From: Corinectria fuckeliana
Taxonomy: Eukaryota; Ascomycota; Sordariomycetes; Hypocreales; Nectriaceae
Direction of reading: 5' to 3'
Length of the DNA: 64,000 nt
NCBI GenBank assembly: GCA_019137255.1
Contig: WPDH01000080.1
Coordinates: 310,001-374,000 of the forward strand
The notes under the pieces were generated by a model. That model was given only the letters and a program-made list of their open reading frames with translations, searched no databases and had not been told where the DNA came from. The translations under genes were made by a program, and so were the position numbers. This document shows, one piece after another, positions 23,073-35,120 of the stretch (position 1 is the stretch's first letter; each line of letters begins with the position of its first letter).

Positions 23073-24356
23073 ATGGAGTTCGTTACCGCCCTCCGGGGCA
23101 CCTTTGACGAGCAGAAGCCGTCGCTCTTCGAAGTCCTGTCCGAGCAGCAGCTCAACGCCCTCCTCCCACCCACCCTGCGCTACCTCCTTACCGTCGCCAC
23201 CCACCGACATCCTCGCTACCTCCTGCGCATCCTCAACTCTTTCGACGAGCTCTATGCCGCCGCCATGCTGCTCGTCGAGCGCCACTACCTGCGCACCCGC
23301 GGCGGCTCCTTTACCGAGAACTTCTACGGGCTCAAGCGCGAAAAGGGCCTCCACGCCGAGATCCCCCGAGCAACCATGTCCTCCCCGGCCCTCGTCCGCG
23401 AAACCCTTAAACTGTCTACCAAGGACATATGGAAGAACTTGCTCGTCCTCGTTGGCATTCCGTATCTCAAGCGGAAGCTTGACGAGAGCTACGAGGTGAA
23501 TGCGCCTCGAGCCCTACTGGGTGCTGCGTACACTCGCATGCCCGACAACCCTACCCTTCGCGACCGACTCATCCACTACTACCGATGGTTCCTGCGAAAC
23601 GTATACCCGAGCGTCAACGCTGGCTACTACTTCGCCATGCTCGCCTTCAACCTTGCCTACCTCTTCGACGGGAGCAAGTACCACAGCCCGCTCATGTGGC
23701 TGATTGGCACTCGAATACGTAGGATGAATGGGGAGGACTACAAAGCCATCGATCTTTTGTCTCAAGCGCCCGAGAAGGGTCACAGGCCTAGTCGAGGCTC
23801 GTTCCTGTCGCCGCGGGAACTCGGCCCGCGACTGCTGTCTGGCCTATCCATCCTGCTGCCAACCAGCATCTTTGCGCTCAAGTTCCTTGAGTGGTGGTAT
23901 CAGTCCGACTTTGCGAAGCAGCTATCACGGAGGGCAACAGAGAGCATCGACCTCCCACCGCCGGTTTTGTCCGGCTTAGATCGGAAGGGAGGGGCAGAGA
24001 AGAGGAAGAAGGACAAGGCAGACGAGGAGTCCGCCAACGAAGAAGAACATGTACCATCGCCAGAGGATGCGCCGATCGCGACGCCCTCGTTGTTGCCGAT
24101 CTTTACAATCCCGTTCCCGAGCGATTCCTCATTGTGCGCAATCTGTCTCGATGACATCGTCACCCCGACGGCCTGCCAGACCGGCGTAGTCTACTGCTAT
24201 ACGTGTATCCATAAGTGGATCGAAGGCATGCACCCGAAGCAAGAGACCTTCATGGAGGACCGCATTGGGAAATGGGAAAGCGGCCAAGGGAGATGCGCCG
24301 TCACGGGGAAACGCGTTTTGGGTGGGACGGAAGGGCTCAGACGGATCATGGTATAG
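23073..24356 (+). CDS. PEX12: Peroxisome biogenesis protein 12 (Pex12), RING-type E3 component
   Basis: A single exon of 427 aa starting MEFVTALRGTFDEQKPSLFE, which matches my memory of the Pex12 N-terminus. Conserved features are LPPTLRYLLTVATHRHPRYL and LVERHYLRTRGGSFTENFYG, two or more hydrophobic membrane segments in the middle, and a C-terminal RING-like region (CAICLDD, then C..GVVYCYTC, then CAVTGKR). Pex12, with Pex2 and Pex10, forms the peroxisomal membrane ubiquitin ligase that recycles the import receptor Pex5. As in the family, the RING is degenerate, with fewer zinc ligands than a canonical C3HC4. The charged linker before the RING (KRKKDKADEE) is poorly conserved. The same frame opens upstream to an ATG at 22923, judged to be leader. 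Confidence 0.93.
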   Translation: MEFVTALRGTFDEQKPSLFEVLSEQQLNALLPPTLRYLLTVATHRHPRYLLRILNSFDELYAAAMLLVERHYLRTRGGSFTENFYGLKREKGLHAEIPRATMSSPALVRETLKLSTKDIWKNLLVLVGIPYLKRKLDESYEVNAPRALLGAAYTRMPDNPTLRDRLIHYYRWFLRNVYPSVNAGYYFAMLAFNLAYLFDGSKYHSPLMWLIGTRIRRMNGEDYKAIDLLSQAPEKGHRPSRGSFLSPRELGPRLLSGLSILLPTSIFALKFLEWWYQSDFAKQLSRRATESIDLPPPVLSGLDRKGGAEKRKKDKADEESANEEEHVPSPEDAPIATPSLLPIFTIPFPSDSSLCAICLDDIVTPTACQTGVVYCYTCIHKWIEGMHPKQETFMEDRIGKWESGQGRCAVTGKRVLGGTEGLRRIMV

Positions 24357-25040
24357 ATTTCCGCCTGCCATATCGGCCCGGGAAAGAGGCAGGTAAAAGG
24401 CGCATTGGGTATGGCGTGGGCGTTTGGTTTTCAATACCCGGAGTCTTCGTGTTTAGCCTCAGAGAAGGCATGCATTGGGAGGCTGAGGACTGCAATGCTG
24501 GCGCGTAGCCGCCGTTGCGAGGAATTCAGACGTGTCTCACCCGGGGTTCGACTGTCTCGCGCACTCGCGCTATCTTCACATATGGGTAGCGCATGTCTTG
24601 GATATTCCCCTCGTCGAAGAACACGGGCTTCTGGGTTCCTGGTTTTCTGTGGGACCCCTTGTTCCTGGATGCAACGGCGACTTATGGAATGGACTCGACG
24701 GAGAACAAAGAGACCCGAGCAAAGTTGAGACACTGGACAATGGAATCAATGGACGAACACTTTATTGCATTCTCCTGCTAGCGCGTGGTCTTCGTCACCT
24801 CGCCCCCATAGTCACATGGCGTCTCGATCTGCTGTCTCAGTCTCTTGTCAACCTTGGCGACGTATGTAAATCGGTTTAGAGGAAATTTCGCGTGGCTGGC
24901 CGCCTGTACTAGAAGACGAGCTGAATAGATAAAAGGCTCGCCATGGTCCTGCTGTCATTGTTCGTAGTTCCTATCCATCACCCTCAAGACATTGTCCTTA
25001 CAACACACCCAGTTCTTACCCTACTTCTTTCGTCGGCAAT
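24357..25040. other. Intergenic between PEX12 and GH16 gene
   Basis: About 0.7 kb without a supportable gene. A TATA-like AGATAAAAGG at about 24927-24936 lies some 105 bp before the GH16 start codon. Confidence 0.45.
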
Positions 25041-27270
25041 ATGGCGTACGAATTGGCTAACGCCTATGCTGGAGAGTCCTTGATCTCAGGCTTCAACTTT
25101 GTCGATTATAAAGATCCTTCAAATGGCTTTGTTGCGTAAGATTATCAAGCGTGCGAATTGGTGTTTTTTCAACTGACATTGGCCAAAGCTATCAAAACCA
25201 GCAAGATGCCCTTAGCCAGGGCCTATACTCTGTCGACCCGGACACCAACGTAGTCAGACTCGGCGTCGACACCACGCACACATATGGTCTGGATGAGGGA
25301 CGACCTAGTGTTCGGCTAGAGAGCAAGGAGGCCTACAACAGTGGCCTGTTCATTGCCGACTTCCTTCACATGCCCCCCTCACAATGTGGAGTCTGGCCAG
25401 CGTGTAAGTCGATTATCAACATTTCCCTCAAAAGCAAGACTGACAGTTACAGTCTGGGCTTTCGGTCAAGACTGGCCCAATGGCGGCGAGGTAGACATCA
25501 TCGAGGGCGCCAATCTTGCCTACACCAACGTCCTCTCCGCTCACACTGCCGACGGCTGCTCCCTGGCCCCCTCAGACGCAGGTCTCTTCACTGGCGACCG
25601 CCGCAACCTCGACTGTGCCATCGGTAGTGCGAATGTCGGCTGCGGGTACAACCCCCCGGCCAGCGATACATCCTCCTACGGCGATGGCTTCAACGCCGTC
25701 GACGGCGGCGTCTACGCCATGCAGTGGGACCTGGACTACCTCCGCGTGTGGCACTTCCCTCGCGGCTCCATCCCCGAGGACATCGGTGCCAAGCAACCGG
25801 ACCCTACGGCGTGGGGGCTCCCGGAAGCCATCTTTGGAGGTTCCGAATGCGACGTTGAATCCTTCTTCAACGACATGAACCTTGTCATCAATATTGTAAG
25901 TACTTGCAAGACTGCCCCAACACCTACTGAATGCAGGACTAACACGGATGAAGAATTTCTGCGGCGACTACGGCGATGCGACTTGGAAGAATTATGATAC
26001 TTGCGAGAAGTTGGCCGATTCGTGCGAGGCTTACGTGGCCAACAACCCCTCGGCCTTTGAGAACGCGTACTGGGATATCAACTATATCGAAGTCTATCAA
26101 TACGTCAACGGTAACATTAGCACCGATCCCAGTTCTACAGACGACGGCACTACCACCATCACTACTGTCACCATCACCGAAGGCAACTCCATTACTACGA
26201 CGCCTTTCCCGTCCAACGGCACTCATGTCTTCACAACACCGGCTACACCAATCAACTCCACGACGACGACGACGATGGTCTCGGAGTCGACCCTTTTCGT
26301 GACCGTACCTGGCTCGACCACTGGCACCCCCGAGCCTCTCAGCACTGCCGTATCCTCCAATCCAGCCAAGATCGGCAACTACTCGTACCTGGGCTGTTTC
26401 GGCTCAAGCTCCAGCTTCCCCACGTTTGACCTGACCGACGAGAGCGCCGACATGACTCTGGAGAAGTGTATCGACGCGTGCGATGGTGCCACCTACGCTG
26501 GAGCCTTTGAAGGGTACGAATGTCCATTGACTCGGAAGAGAAGAGAATTCAGTGCTAACGATGAAAACAGAAAGTGCTACTGCGCCGACGACCTTGACGT
26601 CGATACTCGGGCTACGGCTGACGACACGGACTGCGACCACGTTTGTCCTGGCGATGGAGATGAGTTCTGCGGCGGCATCGTCACTGGCTCCACGAACAGC
26701 ACGATCCGCCGTAGGTTCCAGCGCCGCGACGCTCCCGACTATTATCTGCTGTCGGTGTTCGGAGACGTGCGCGTCGGAGCTGATGAGCCCGCTGCCCCGC
26801 CGGCGATGCGGCCCCCGACCACCTCCCTTTCGGCCTCTCCCGGCTCCACTGGCTTCGCCGGTCTGACGACCACCATCACGTACACGATCCCGTGCCCGAC
26901 GAACCTGGAGTCGCTCGTGGCGCAGGAATTCGTCACCGTGGTCGAGGACTGCAGCTGCGCGTCGCAGCCCTCGATCCCGATGCAGACCAAGGTGGTCGAG
27001 TGCGAGGGCTGCGGCCCGGCCGGCGAGAACACCATCACTGTGACGGTGCCCGTTACGGTGACGGCGACGCACGTCGCTATCGTGGCTCCTGATGCGCAGG
27101 GGACGGTTCAGGTGCAGGGTCTCAACGCGACCTCGCTCACGTTGGCACTGACGCCGACTGCAACTCCGAATCCCGAGGTCCCGCTGGTCTCGGGGAGCGG
27201 ATGGAAGCAGGTCCAGGCTAGCTTCGCTCTAACGATGGTGGTGGCCGTGATATTTACGACGCTACTATGA
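25041..27270 (+). CDS. GH16-family beta-glucanase/transglycosylase with WSC domain and GPI-type tail
   Basis: Exons 25041-25135, 25189-25403, 25453-25895, 25954-26513 and 26571-27270 encode 670 aa. The GH16 core covers about residues 12-300. Its catalytic motif EVDIIE (E116, D118, E121) is rebuilt by joining exons 2 and 3, preceded by GVWPAFWAFG. A Ser/Thr-rich linker follows, then a WSC-type Cys domain (about 387-475: YLGCF, CIDAC, KCYC, CDHVCPGDGDEFCGG), another Thr-rich stretch and a terminal hydrophobic segment FALTMVVAVIFTTLL after GSG, typical of GPI anchoring. Expected at the cell wall, acting on beta-1,3/1,4-glucans; this is inferred. The chosen ATG gives no obvious signal peptide, so a 5' exon may be missing. 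Intron 4 (57 nt) is 3n and stop-free. Confidence 0.88.
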
Positions 27271-27508
27271 GATGAGGAGAGAACTGACGTCTTTTCTGTG
27301 ATGGCCTTGTTTGAGCGGGAAGTAATGTGGGCGGTGAACTCTGGAGAACTTGAATGAATTGTTTTAATGGGAATGGGCATACCCTTGGATTAGCGCCAGC
27401 GATGATTTACATGATAGAGGATAATAGATAGTATAGTCATAGAGCAGAGCACAATGATGAATGTTGGTTAGAACCCAATACCTTAACACCTCGCTTTTGA
27501 ATGCCAAA

Positions 27509-28598
27509 TCATATATCGACTACAACGGCTCGGCTGACGACTTTGCCCGAGTCCCCGTACATCTGTGCTGCATTTACCATTAGGCTGCCCTGGTTGCTAC
27601 CGGGCCCGGACATGAGCCACTTCCACAGAACGCTGTGAACACCGTGACAGACGAGATGGAAGATGTCGACCCAGGTCTCGTTGGGAACAAAGTCCCGGAT
27701 AAGGCCGCGGCGGGGTCGTGAGAGCACGCGCTCATAGGCTTTCTGGAAGTCGTCGAAGAAGGCTGACTCTTTGCCGTATGCCCAGTGGACGTGGCCGAAG
27801 ACGTGGAGCCGGGGCTTGACGCGCCAGATCTCACGGAGGAGGTGGGGGCAGCCGAGACCGAGATCCCGGTGGTGTTGCTGAAGAGCGGATGAGTGGGATG
27901 AGAGTTAGGGGTGGCTATGGGGAGGGCCTTACTGGAGGGCAGTGGGTAATGAGAATGTCTGTCTCACGGGGGATCTTGCTCAACCATGGCTGTGTGGCTT
28001 CGGTGTATTGGAAGCTGCAGAGGAACGGCCTCGTGTTAGTGCACGGCACCTTGCATCAATGGCTTAGTTTGACTTGCGCGAAATCACTCCCTCCAATCTT
28101 TGGAATGTCCGGGGCGCCAAAGATGTTGATTCTGCGACCCTTGATCTCCTGCACAGAACCGCTGCTCTCGAGATAGGTAATGCCGGTGAAGTTCGGGGCT
28201 GCGTTGGAGCGCGCGTCCGCGGCAGGGCGACTGGCCGGATCGAACCAGCTATCGTGATTCCCGGCGACGACGATCTTTACAGGGTGGGGCTGCGAGCGCA
28301 GCCAGTCCAGCTGGGCGTCGAGGTCGGCAACAGTGCCGGCATTGCTCAAGTCGCCGGCGTGGATGAGGATGTCGCCGGGGGGCACGGAGACGGTCTGATC
28401 GTGGGTGTCGGAGACGCACACGACGCGGATGGCCGGCTTCCCGGGGGGCGGGCGGAACGGACGGCCGCGGAGGAGCAGGACGAGGCGGTAGAATTGGACG
28501 GCGAGGAACGTGAGCGGCGAGGAGAGGAGGTGGTCGACGAGGGTCAGAGGCTCCCACTCGTTGCGGCGACGCAGGCCGAGCCAGGTGAGGAGGCCCAT
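27509..28598 (-). CDS. Calcineurin-like metallophosphoesterase (MPPED/239FB type)
   Basis: Exons on the minus strand are 28598-28078, 28014-27933 and 27877-27509, giving 323 aa. Metal-binding motifs appear in order: SDTHDQ (D64, H66), AGDLSNAG (D83), AGNHDSW (N114, H115), THCPP and FGHVHWAYG. This is the Class III phosphoesterase layout with the short spacing of the MPPED1/2 group. A hydrophobic segment near residues 24-43 (LLSSPLTFLAVQFYRLVLLL) may anchor it to a membrane. The substrate is unknown. The first intron (28077-28015) starts with GCAAGT, a consensus GC donor; only this joint keeps the frame and gives DFAFQYTEA, which fits the family. Divergent from the Ist2 gene. Confidence 0.85.
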
Positions 28599-29400
28599 GG
28601 CCAGAAACGGTGCGTTGTGCAGCTTGTGGAATGGGTGTTGTGGTCGTGGACGCGGTGGGAAGCAGTGTGCGCGTAAGTGGCCGATTCAATTGAGTGAGAC
28701 TGATGGGCGATGACGATGGCGATGATGGTGTTGATGTCCACGGACTTGTTGGCGTACAGGGCGTTATCTCTAAGTAGTAGAGCAGGCCAGGGCGCTTCGC
28801 TTCCAAAATACTTGAATACCTAGGCCTAGGTACCTAGTGTTAGTTCACTCATGACTTAAGCAAAGCGTAGCAAGCTACCAGTAGTTGGTATTGGAAATGT
28901 ATCCAAGATACTATAATCTAATGCTTCGTCGAATGCAGTTGAGGATTGATTGTAGTACGATCATTCAAGGCTGGCTCCGTCTTGTACCTAGCCCAGCTGA
29001 GGTGAACAGCTACAGTGGAGCTACAAGGGAGACGACAGCTGAAGCTCGCTGCGGGGCACAAGCCTGGATCAGCAAAGTGACGTCGTCTCCCGCGTCCAGT
29101 CCCGTCCCGCGAATCTTCCCTCTCCCTCTCTCCCCACTCCACCACACCACATCGATCTTTCTCTGTTTGCCAAGAATTGTCGACGTCGTCATCACCCTGG
29201 CATCGTGGTGCATTTATGCCGTCTTTGTGTGCTAAATTCTTGTTTTCCCTGGTGTAGCCACAACCAAAAATCCACCATAAACCATCACCTTCAGCCGTCC
29301 TCCATCCTAATCCTTCTCTCCCTCTCCCTCTGTCCCAACCCATCTCTTCGTCACTGGTAGCTGATCTCGTGAACCGCATCATCGCGCCAGCCAACCAGCC
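28599..29400. promoter_or_regulatory. Divergent promoter region, phosphoesterase / Ist2-like
   Basis: About 0.8 kb between divergent start codons. Holds the palindromic motif TACCTAGGCCTAGGTACCTA (28817-28836) and a CT-rich stretch just before the Ist2 ATG, typical of fungal promoters. Confidence 0.45.
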
Positions 29401-31849
29401 ATGCCTGGTCCTCTAGATGACGCCCCTAATGAGGGCAACTTTGGGTTCGTTTCTTACCAGCCCGAGCCCAAGAACACAGGACGATAGACGTATAGAGACT
29501 AACGAATCGTGACTCCCAGTGTCGACTATGTCATCCACTACAAAGTTCCCCCAGCTGAACGCGCCGAAGCCGAAGCCGGATTCGTCCAGCTCATTGAAGC
29601 CCTCACCTCCATCGGCCTCGCAACCGAAGTCCGTCACGGCGACCAAGACTCCCTTCTCGTCATGGTCAAGATGGCTTCCCACGACCTTCTCGCCCAACAA
29701 GTCTACCGCGCTCGTCTCCAGGACTGGCTCCACGGCGTCCGCGCCTCCACTCCCGACAGCGATGTCAACCAGGCCCTGCAGAACGAACCCGTCACCGAGG
29801 CCGAACGCCTGCGGCTCATATATCTCATGATCACCAAGCCCAAGAACGAAGGCGGCGCTGGAATCACCCCCTCCCAAGCAAAGTGGAAGCATGTCGAGTC
29901 CATCTTTCCCCTGCATAACCGCGCTTTCAACAAGGCGTGGATTAAGAAATGGAGTAGCAAGTACATACTGGACCAAGACGACCTCAACGATATCCGCGAC
30001 AAGTTTGGCGAGAGCGTTGCCTTTTACTTTGCCTTCCTCGGCTCTTATTTCCGCTTCCAAGTTGTTCCCGCCGCTATCGGTCTCGGAGCCTGGTTGGTTC
30101 TGGGTCAATTCTCTTCCTTTTACGCTCTATTCTGCAGTCTGTGGTCTGTCATCTTTTTCGAGTACTGGAAGAAGCAGGAGGTCGACCTCGCTGTTCAGTG
30201 GGGTGTCCGCGGAGTCTCCAACATCCAGCAATCCCGTCCCGAGTTTGAGTGGGAGCATGAGGCCGAGGATCCTGTTACCGGCGAACCGGTCAAGGTCTAT
30301 CCGCCGCTCAAGCGAGTCAAGACGCAATTGCTCCAGATTCCGTTTACCGTGGCCTGCATCATTGCCCTGGGCACCCTCATTGTGACCTGTAACTCGTTGG
30401 AGGTTTTCATCAACGAGGTTTACAATGGCCCGGGCAAGGCATACTTGGTGAGCGATTTTGGCCAATCCGTGTTGTCTACATGTCGACTAACTCAAGCAGG
30501 GCTTCTTGCCAACGATCTTGCTCGTTCTTGGAACCCCGACCATTTCGACCCTTCTCATGAGCGCCGCCGAGAAGTTGACTACCATGGAGAACTACGGCAC
30601 CGTTGATGGTATGTGGCCCCAGTCTCAAGACTTACCCCCACGATCTAACCCCATCTAGCCCACGATGCCGCTCTTATCCAGAAGCAGTTTGTCCTCAATT
30701 TCATGACATCTTACATGGCGCCCCTCTTCACGGCATTCGTCTATATTCCCTTTGGACACGTCCTTGTCCCGCTCCTTGACTTCTGGAGGAGGACGGCTCA
30801 AACCATCACTTTCAGCGAGAAGCCTTTGCCTACACGGGAGTTTGAGATCAACCCGGCCCGAATTTCCAACCAGATGTTCTACTTTACCGTCACGGCTCAG
30901 ATTGTGAACTTTGCGACGGAGGTGGTCGTGCCATACGTGAAGCAGCAGGCCATGTCCAAGGCCAAGGAGTATAAAACCAAGGGAAAACAGAACTACGATC
31001 ACGAAGAGGAAGCGGAATTCCTTGAACGGGTTCGTAACGAGTGCGAGCTGGAGGTGTACGATGTGTCGGGTGACTACCGCGAGATGGTGATGCAATTTGG
31101 GTACATCTCTCTGTTTTCCGTTGCTTGGCCTCTCGCAGCGTGCTGCTTCCTCGTCAATAACTGGATCGAGTTGCGATCCGATGCGCTCAAGATTGCTATC
31201 AGCAGCCGGCGTCCGATTCCCTGGCGAACCGACTCCATCGGACCTTGGATCACAGGTCTCGGTTTCCTCTCGTGGCTCGGCAGCATCACCAGCGCGGCCA
31301 TTGTATACCTGTGCAGCCCCCGGGCGGGTGGTATCACTGGAAAGGGCTTGCTACTCGGCATTCTTTTCGCAGAGCACTTTTATCTCGTGGCACAGATGGC
31401 GGCGCGATTTGTTATCAGCAAGCTGGACAGCCCGGGACTGCAGAAGGAGCGCAGGGAGCGATACATGACGAAGAAGAAGTTGCTGGGAGATAACCAGAGC
31501 GAGGGCGTGTCAGTGACCGTGGGAGTTGCTACCGCCGAGAAGATCACCCGCGGGGCGCTTGAGCATGAAGCCCGCCAAGCGTCGATGAGTGGACATGGAA
31601 CGCCTGAGGAGACGTAGGAGTTACCCCCCAGTCACACGCTACCCACGAGACTAATGTGAGTATAGGTTCTGGCAGCGACAGCGGAGTCTACAAGAGACCA
31701 TCGAAATTGGGCGCAGAATGATTGAACAGCAGGTAAGTTGAACAATCCTTGCTTAGCGCGAGGGGGCATCACGACTGACCACGTTGGCTGCATAGACTGC
31801 TGGGAGGGATGAGACAGAGAAGAGGCCGACTCCAAGCGTCAAGGCCTAA
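29401..31849 (+). CDS. IST2: Anoctamin/Ist2-like plasma membrane-ER contact protein
   Basis: Exons 29401-29444, 29520-30447, 30500-30608, 30659-31613, 31666-31732 and 31796-31849 encode 718 aa. A 14-codon first exon (MPGPLDDAPNEGNF) joins VDYVIHYKVP, the usual opening of fungal Ist2-like proteins. Anoctamin features include the N-terminal cytosolic domain with FPLHN, several membrane segments (FAFLGSYFRFQVVPAAIGLG, LLQIPFTVACIIALGTLIVT, LPTILLVLGTPTI, FVLNFMTSYMAPLFTAFVY), FGYISLFSVAWPLA and IELRSDALKI. Ist2 is a TMEM16-related protein tethering cortical ER to plasma membrane in yeast. The tail after the last membrane segment is about 90 residues, much shorter than in budding yeast. The first donor is GTTCGT. 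The C-terminal two exons were placed from frame and FWQRQRSLQETIEIG. Confidence 0.9.
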
Positions 31850-33551
31850 GGGAGGAGGTGTTCCGGGATGTGGCTGGATGGGATGAGTTTGACGGAAGGG
31901 ATTATGAAAGTTGAAGTGAGATTCCAAGATGGGATTTCGGGGTGAGACGGCAGGCGAAATGGCGCCTCTACTCACGCGTTGATTATGAGGTCACGAAAAT
32001 GAATTCGAAGTTACTGTTTGCAGTTTGCGGCTCTAATGACTGCTGGTTAGTATTGAATTACAGGTTTGTCTGTTGGACAAACTAAATGCCCCAAAGCAGT
32101 TGTTTTGTAGCTAGTTCAACATGTGTCTCGGTCACAAGACGGGACCGATTCGAGCCTTGTGATATGGAAGCAACTTTCTAGAACGCCCAGCCTGTGCTAG
32201 GTGCTAGGTGGAACAAGGTTGCCTTGCGAAGCTGCGGCGTTGCCTTCTTGGCTTGTCTTGGCTTGTCTTGGGAAGTAGCTTGGCGTCCGCCCGGCTCGGG
32301 AAGAGGGGGAAGAAGAGGGTGCCACTAACAACAGCCACGCAGTTTTGATGGTTGCGACTATGTGCGACGACCTTTCGTACGCGTGTCAGCGTGCGTGTTC
32401 AAGCCAGGCTGGGAAAGCCGCAGCGAGGGCAGATAACTACTTGACAGGTATAATGAAGTTTCCGGTTTGCAGCTGCTGTGTTGGGCGTGGCGTGATAGGG
32501 ATGGATTATCCGTCCAGCCGAACCGAAGCGCGGATTTAGAGATTTGATATAGATAGCGTGCCTACGCAGTACATACGTGGTAGGCGTTGTTGAAGGATCC
32601 TTGGATCTGCAGAGGAACTTGGCTTGGCTTGGCATCTCTTCCAGGGCTCCCCCGTCTTGACACTGCAGCACTAGGCAGAATATTCATTCGTCTCTCTTCA
32701 GCTTCAGCTTCAACCCTCCCCTCCCCTGTCACTAAGTAGATACCTAGCTAGATGGTTCAACTGGAGGCCAGCGAGGTAAGGGGGTGGTGGTCTCGGCTTC
32801 CGTGACAGGTCGAGACCCGTCCCGCGATGTCACCATCTAGAATGGCCGAGGCCAGTCTGCGGGATGTGCTTGAGAAGCGAAGGGCCAATAAACCCATTAG
32901 TCTAGTCAGTCTAGAAAAGCACAGGTGTAAAAAGCCCAGCCGAGAATCGCTTCCTCCTACCATGTAGCGGCGATAACGGGCCACTAGTTTGTCGGGACAG
33001 ATAAAGATGGCCTGAATGGAATTGCGGAGTATGCCCGTACTGTTATTTGTACAGTAATACTGTAGTCAGATGGGATGACGGACGGTTGCACGACTTGAAG
33101 GCTCAGCCGAACGAGAGTGACGGAGATGAATGAATGGACGGACAGATGGATGGATGCCTTGAGTGATCTTCACGGAGGTGCATTGCGTTTGCATTTGCAT
33201 GACATTGCATATTATGTATGTATTGCAAGGTTGACTCAGACATGGAAATCGTTGAAGAGTGGGTGCGTGTTCATTAATTACCCCAGTCTCTCGGAACGGG
33301 ATCCGCACTCAACTCACAGATATACGATAACGAGTACTTCGTATCTACCTATTATTATTAACTTGACGACTATGTGAGACACGATGCCTTCATTTCCCCC
33401 GTTTCCTCTGCTCGGCTCGGAGCTTGCTGACCGGGCCCAGCCACGTTGCTGATCTGCTCTCTGACAGGTTCTGGCGGGGAATTTAATCACCAACAGTGAC
33501 ACGGCGCCAATCTGACGATCGGCAATCCTTAGGCTCCCGTTGATCTTGTCT

Positions 33552-33604
33552 CCCGGGGGGGGGGGGGGGGGGCAAGNNCGGGGGGGGGGGGGGGGGGGGG
33601 CAAG
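33552..33604. other. Unresolved poly-G junction with two Ns
   Basis: Left block is CCC + 18 G + CAAG, then NN at 33577-33578, then C + 21 G + CAAG. The two sides are the same unit. This is best read as an unmerged overlap at a homopolymer, so local length is unreliable. Confidence 0.85.
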
Positions 33605-34424
33605 AAGTCTTGACGATTACTTGGTGGGAATCGTGATTTTGGGTTTTTTTTCCGTCGGTTCCCGAGATGAAGATGTTCAGCAAATACGACCCTTCTTCTT
33701 CTTCTTTCTCGGCCCCCTCCCTCACTTATTAGTCCGCTCAACCAACCAAGCCAAACTAACAACACAGCGTCCAATTTCCCCTTCTTCGGGAGGGGGCCTC
33801 GCTTCCGGCACCGGCGGCGTGGTTGGATGAGAGCGGCACAGGCCGAAACGAGAGGGAAATCGCCAATCTGGATTAACGCAGCATTTATTAGTTGATTGAC
33901 GGGTGGTGGTGTGGCTTACTCGTCGGTAGAGATGTCATCACTGACCGAGACGGTTGGAGAACCCACCGCGGGCCCGCCCCGCCCTCCCCCCCATGTCTCT
34001 GAGTCTCCGAGTCTTCAGGGGGGGGTGATGAGGCCATTGGATCCCACACACAGGTCGGTATCTTGGGTATCTCTGGGCTCTCTGGGCCTCTCCGGGGAGG
34101 CAAGGATGCAAGGAGGCTCCCCCCAATCCCAAGGACCGCCGAGGGCCGAACGTGTGCGGGCTTATCCACCAGCTCTATTCCGCCTAGCTCGAGGGGGCCT
34201 ATGGGAGATGGAGAGAGCCTTGCAACCTTGGCGTTGGGTCTCGCGGCGCGGACCAATCGTTATTGGCGCCGTGGCACACGCGCTGCCTCTGCGAAACCCC
34301 GCGCTGCCTGGTTCTGTTCTGTTCTGTTCTGCGTCCGTTCTTCATCCTGGGATTGGGAGAACTACTATCTTGGACCCTGACCCTGACGACGGTCTCTTAC
34401 ACTTCCAGTGGCTACTTGCTTGAC

Positions 34425-34463
34425 TACCTAGGTACCTACTAGTACTATGTAGGTAGGTACCTG
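34425..34463. repeat. Imperfect inverted repeat of TACCTAGGTAC motif
   Basis: TACCTAGGTACCTAC faces GTAGGTAGGTACC across a short spacer containing ACTAGTACT. Similar palindromes recur in other intergenic parts of the window. Confidence 0.7.
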
Positions 34464-35120
34464 GTCCCTTGCGCCTGGGATGCGCCGCCCAAACCCATGA
34501 GTCGTCGACGGCCTGGGTCGCATGCGGCGTCTTCCCTCGCGTCCCTCTCCCCCGACTTCACGCTCTCTGGCGCCTGTCTGTCTGGTGGTGTCCTTTCTTA
34601 GTGCCTGCCCAGGCCTACCTACTACCTTAGCTTACGTCCCTTGTCGAACTCCGTTAGCTGCTGGTCCCCTTCTTTTCCTTCTCTTCTTTCTTGGTCTCGT
34701 TGGTCTTGGCCATTCCGAAGCTAGTAGAGCTCTCCTCCAAGCTATTGCTGCTACTACAACTACTACTTCCATTTCTCGAAGCCTCGTCCGCGTCCGCGTC
34801 CGCTCCCCGTTGTTCGGTCCCCTTTCCGTCGTGTGATGCTCACCCCAATTCCCTTCCCCCTTGCTGCCGTTACCGCTGCCGTTGCCGTTGCTGCGCCCGC
34901 TGCGCCTAGCCGGCTTCTCTCGTTGCTGCGGGCCCGTTCTTCCTCATATTGACTTACACGCCCACCACCACCATTACCCACACCTCCAGCCTTCTCTCCC
35001 CCCTCGTGGTCCCCCCTCCCCTCATCCTGCAACAAATCTATCTGCACCTACGCCGAAACCCTGCCCCGGGGAGCCGCGTCTTCCTCTCCTCTGCTCCGCG
35101 AGAGCCCGCCGCTCGCCAAC

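Larger units (their letters stand above)
31850..35120. other. Gene-poor region upstream of SH3 protein gene
   Basis: About 3.3 kb with no supportable gene. Contents: tandem TTGGCTTGTC x2 (32248-32270), an unresolved NN inside duplicated poly-G (33552-33604), GTTCT pentamers (34313-34331), an imperfect inverted repeat TACCTAGGTACC..GTAGGTAGGTACC (34425-34463), and a CT-rich stretch (about 34520-35100) next to the SH3 gene that probably includes its promoter and leader. Confidence 0.5.
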
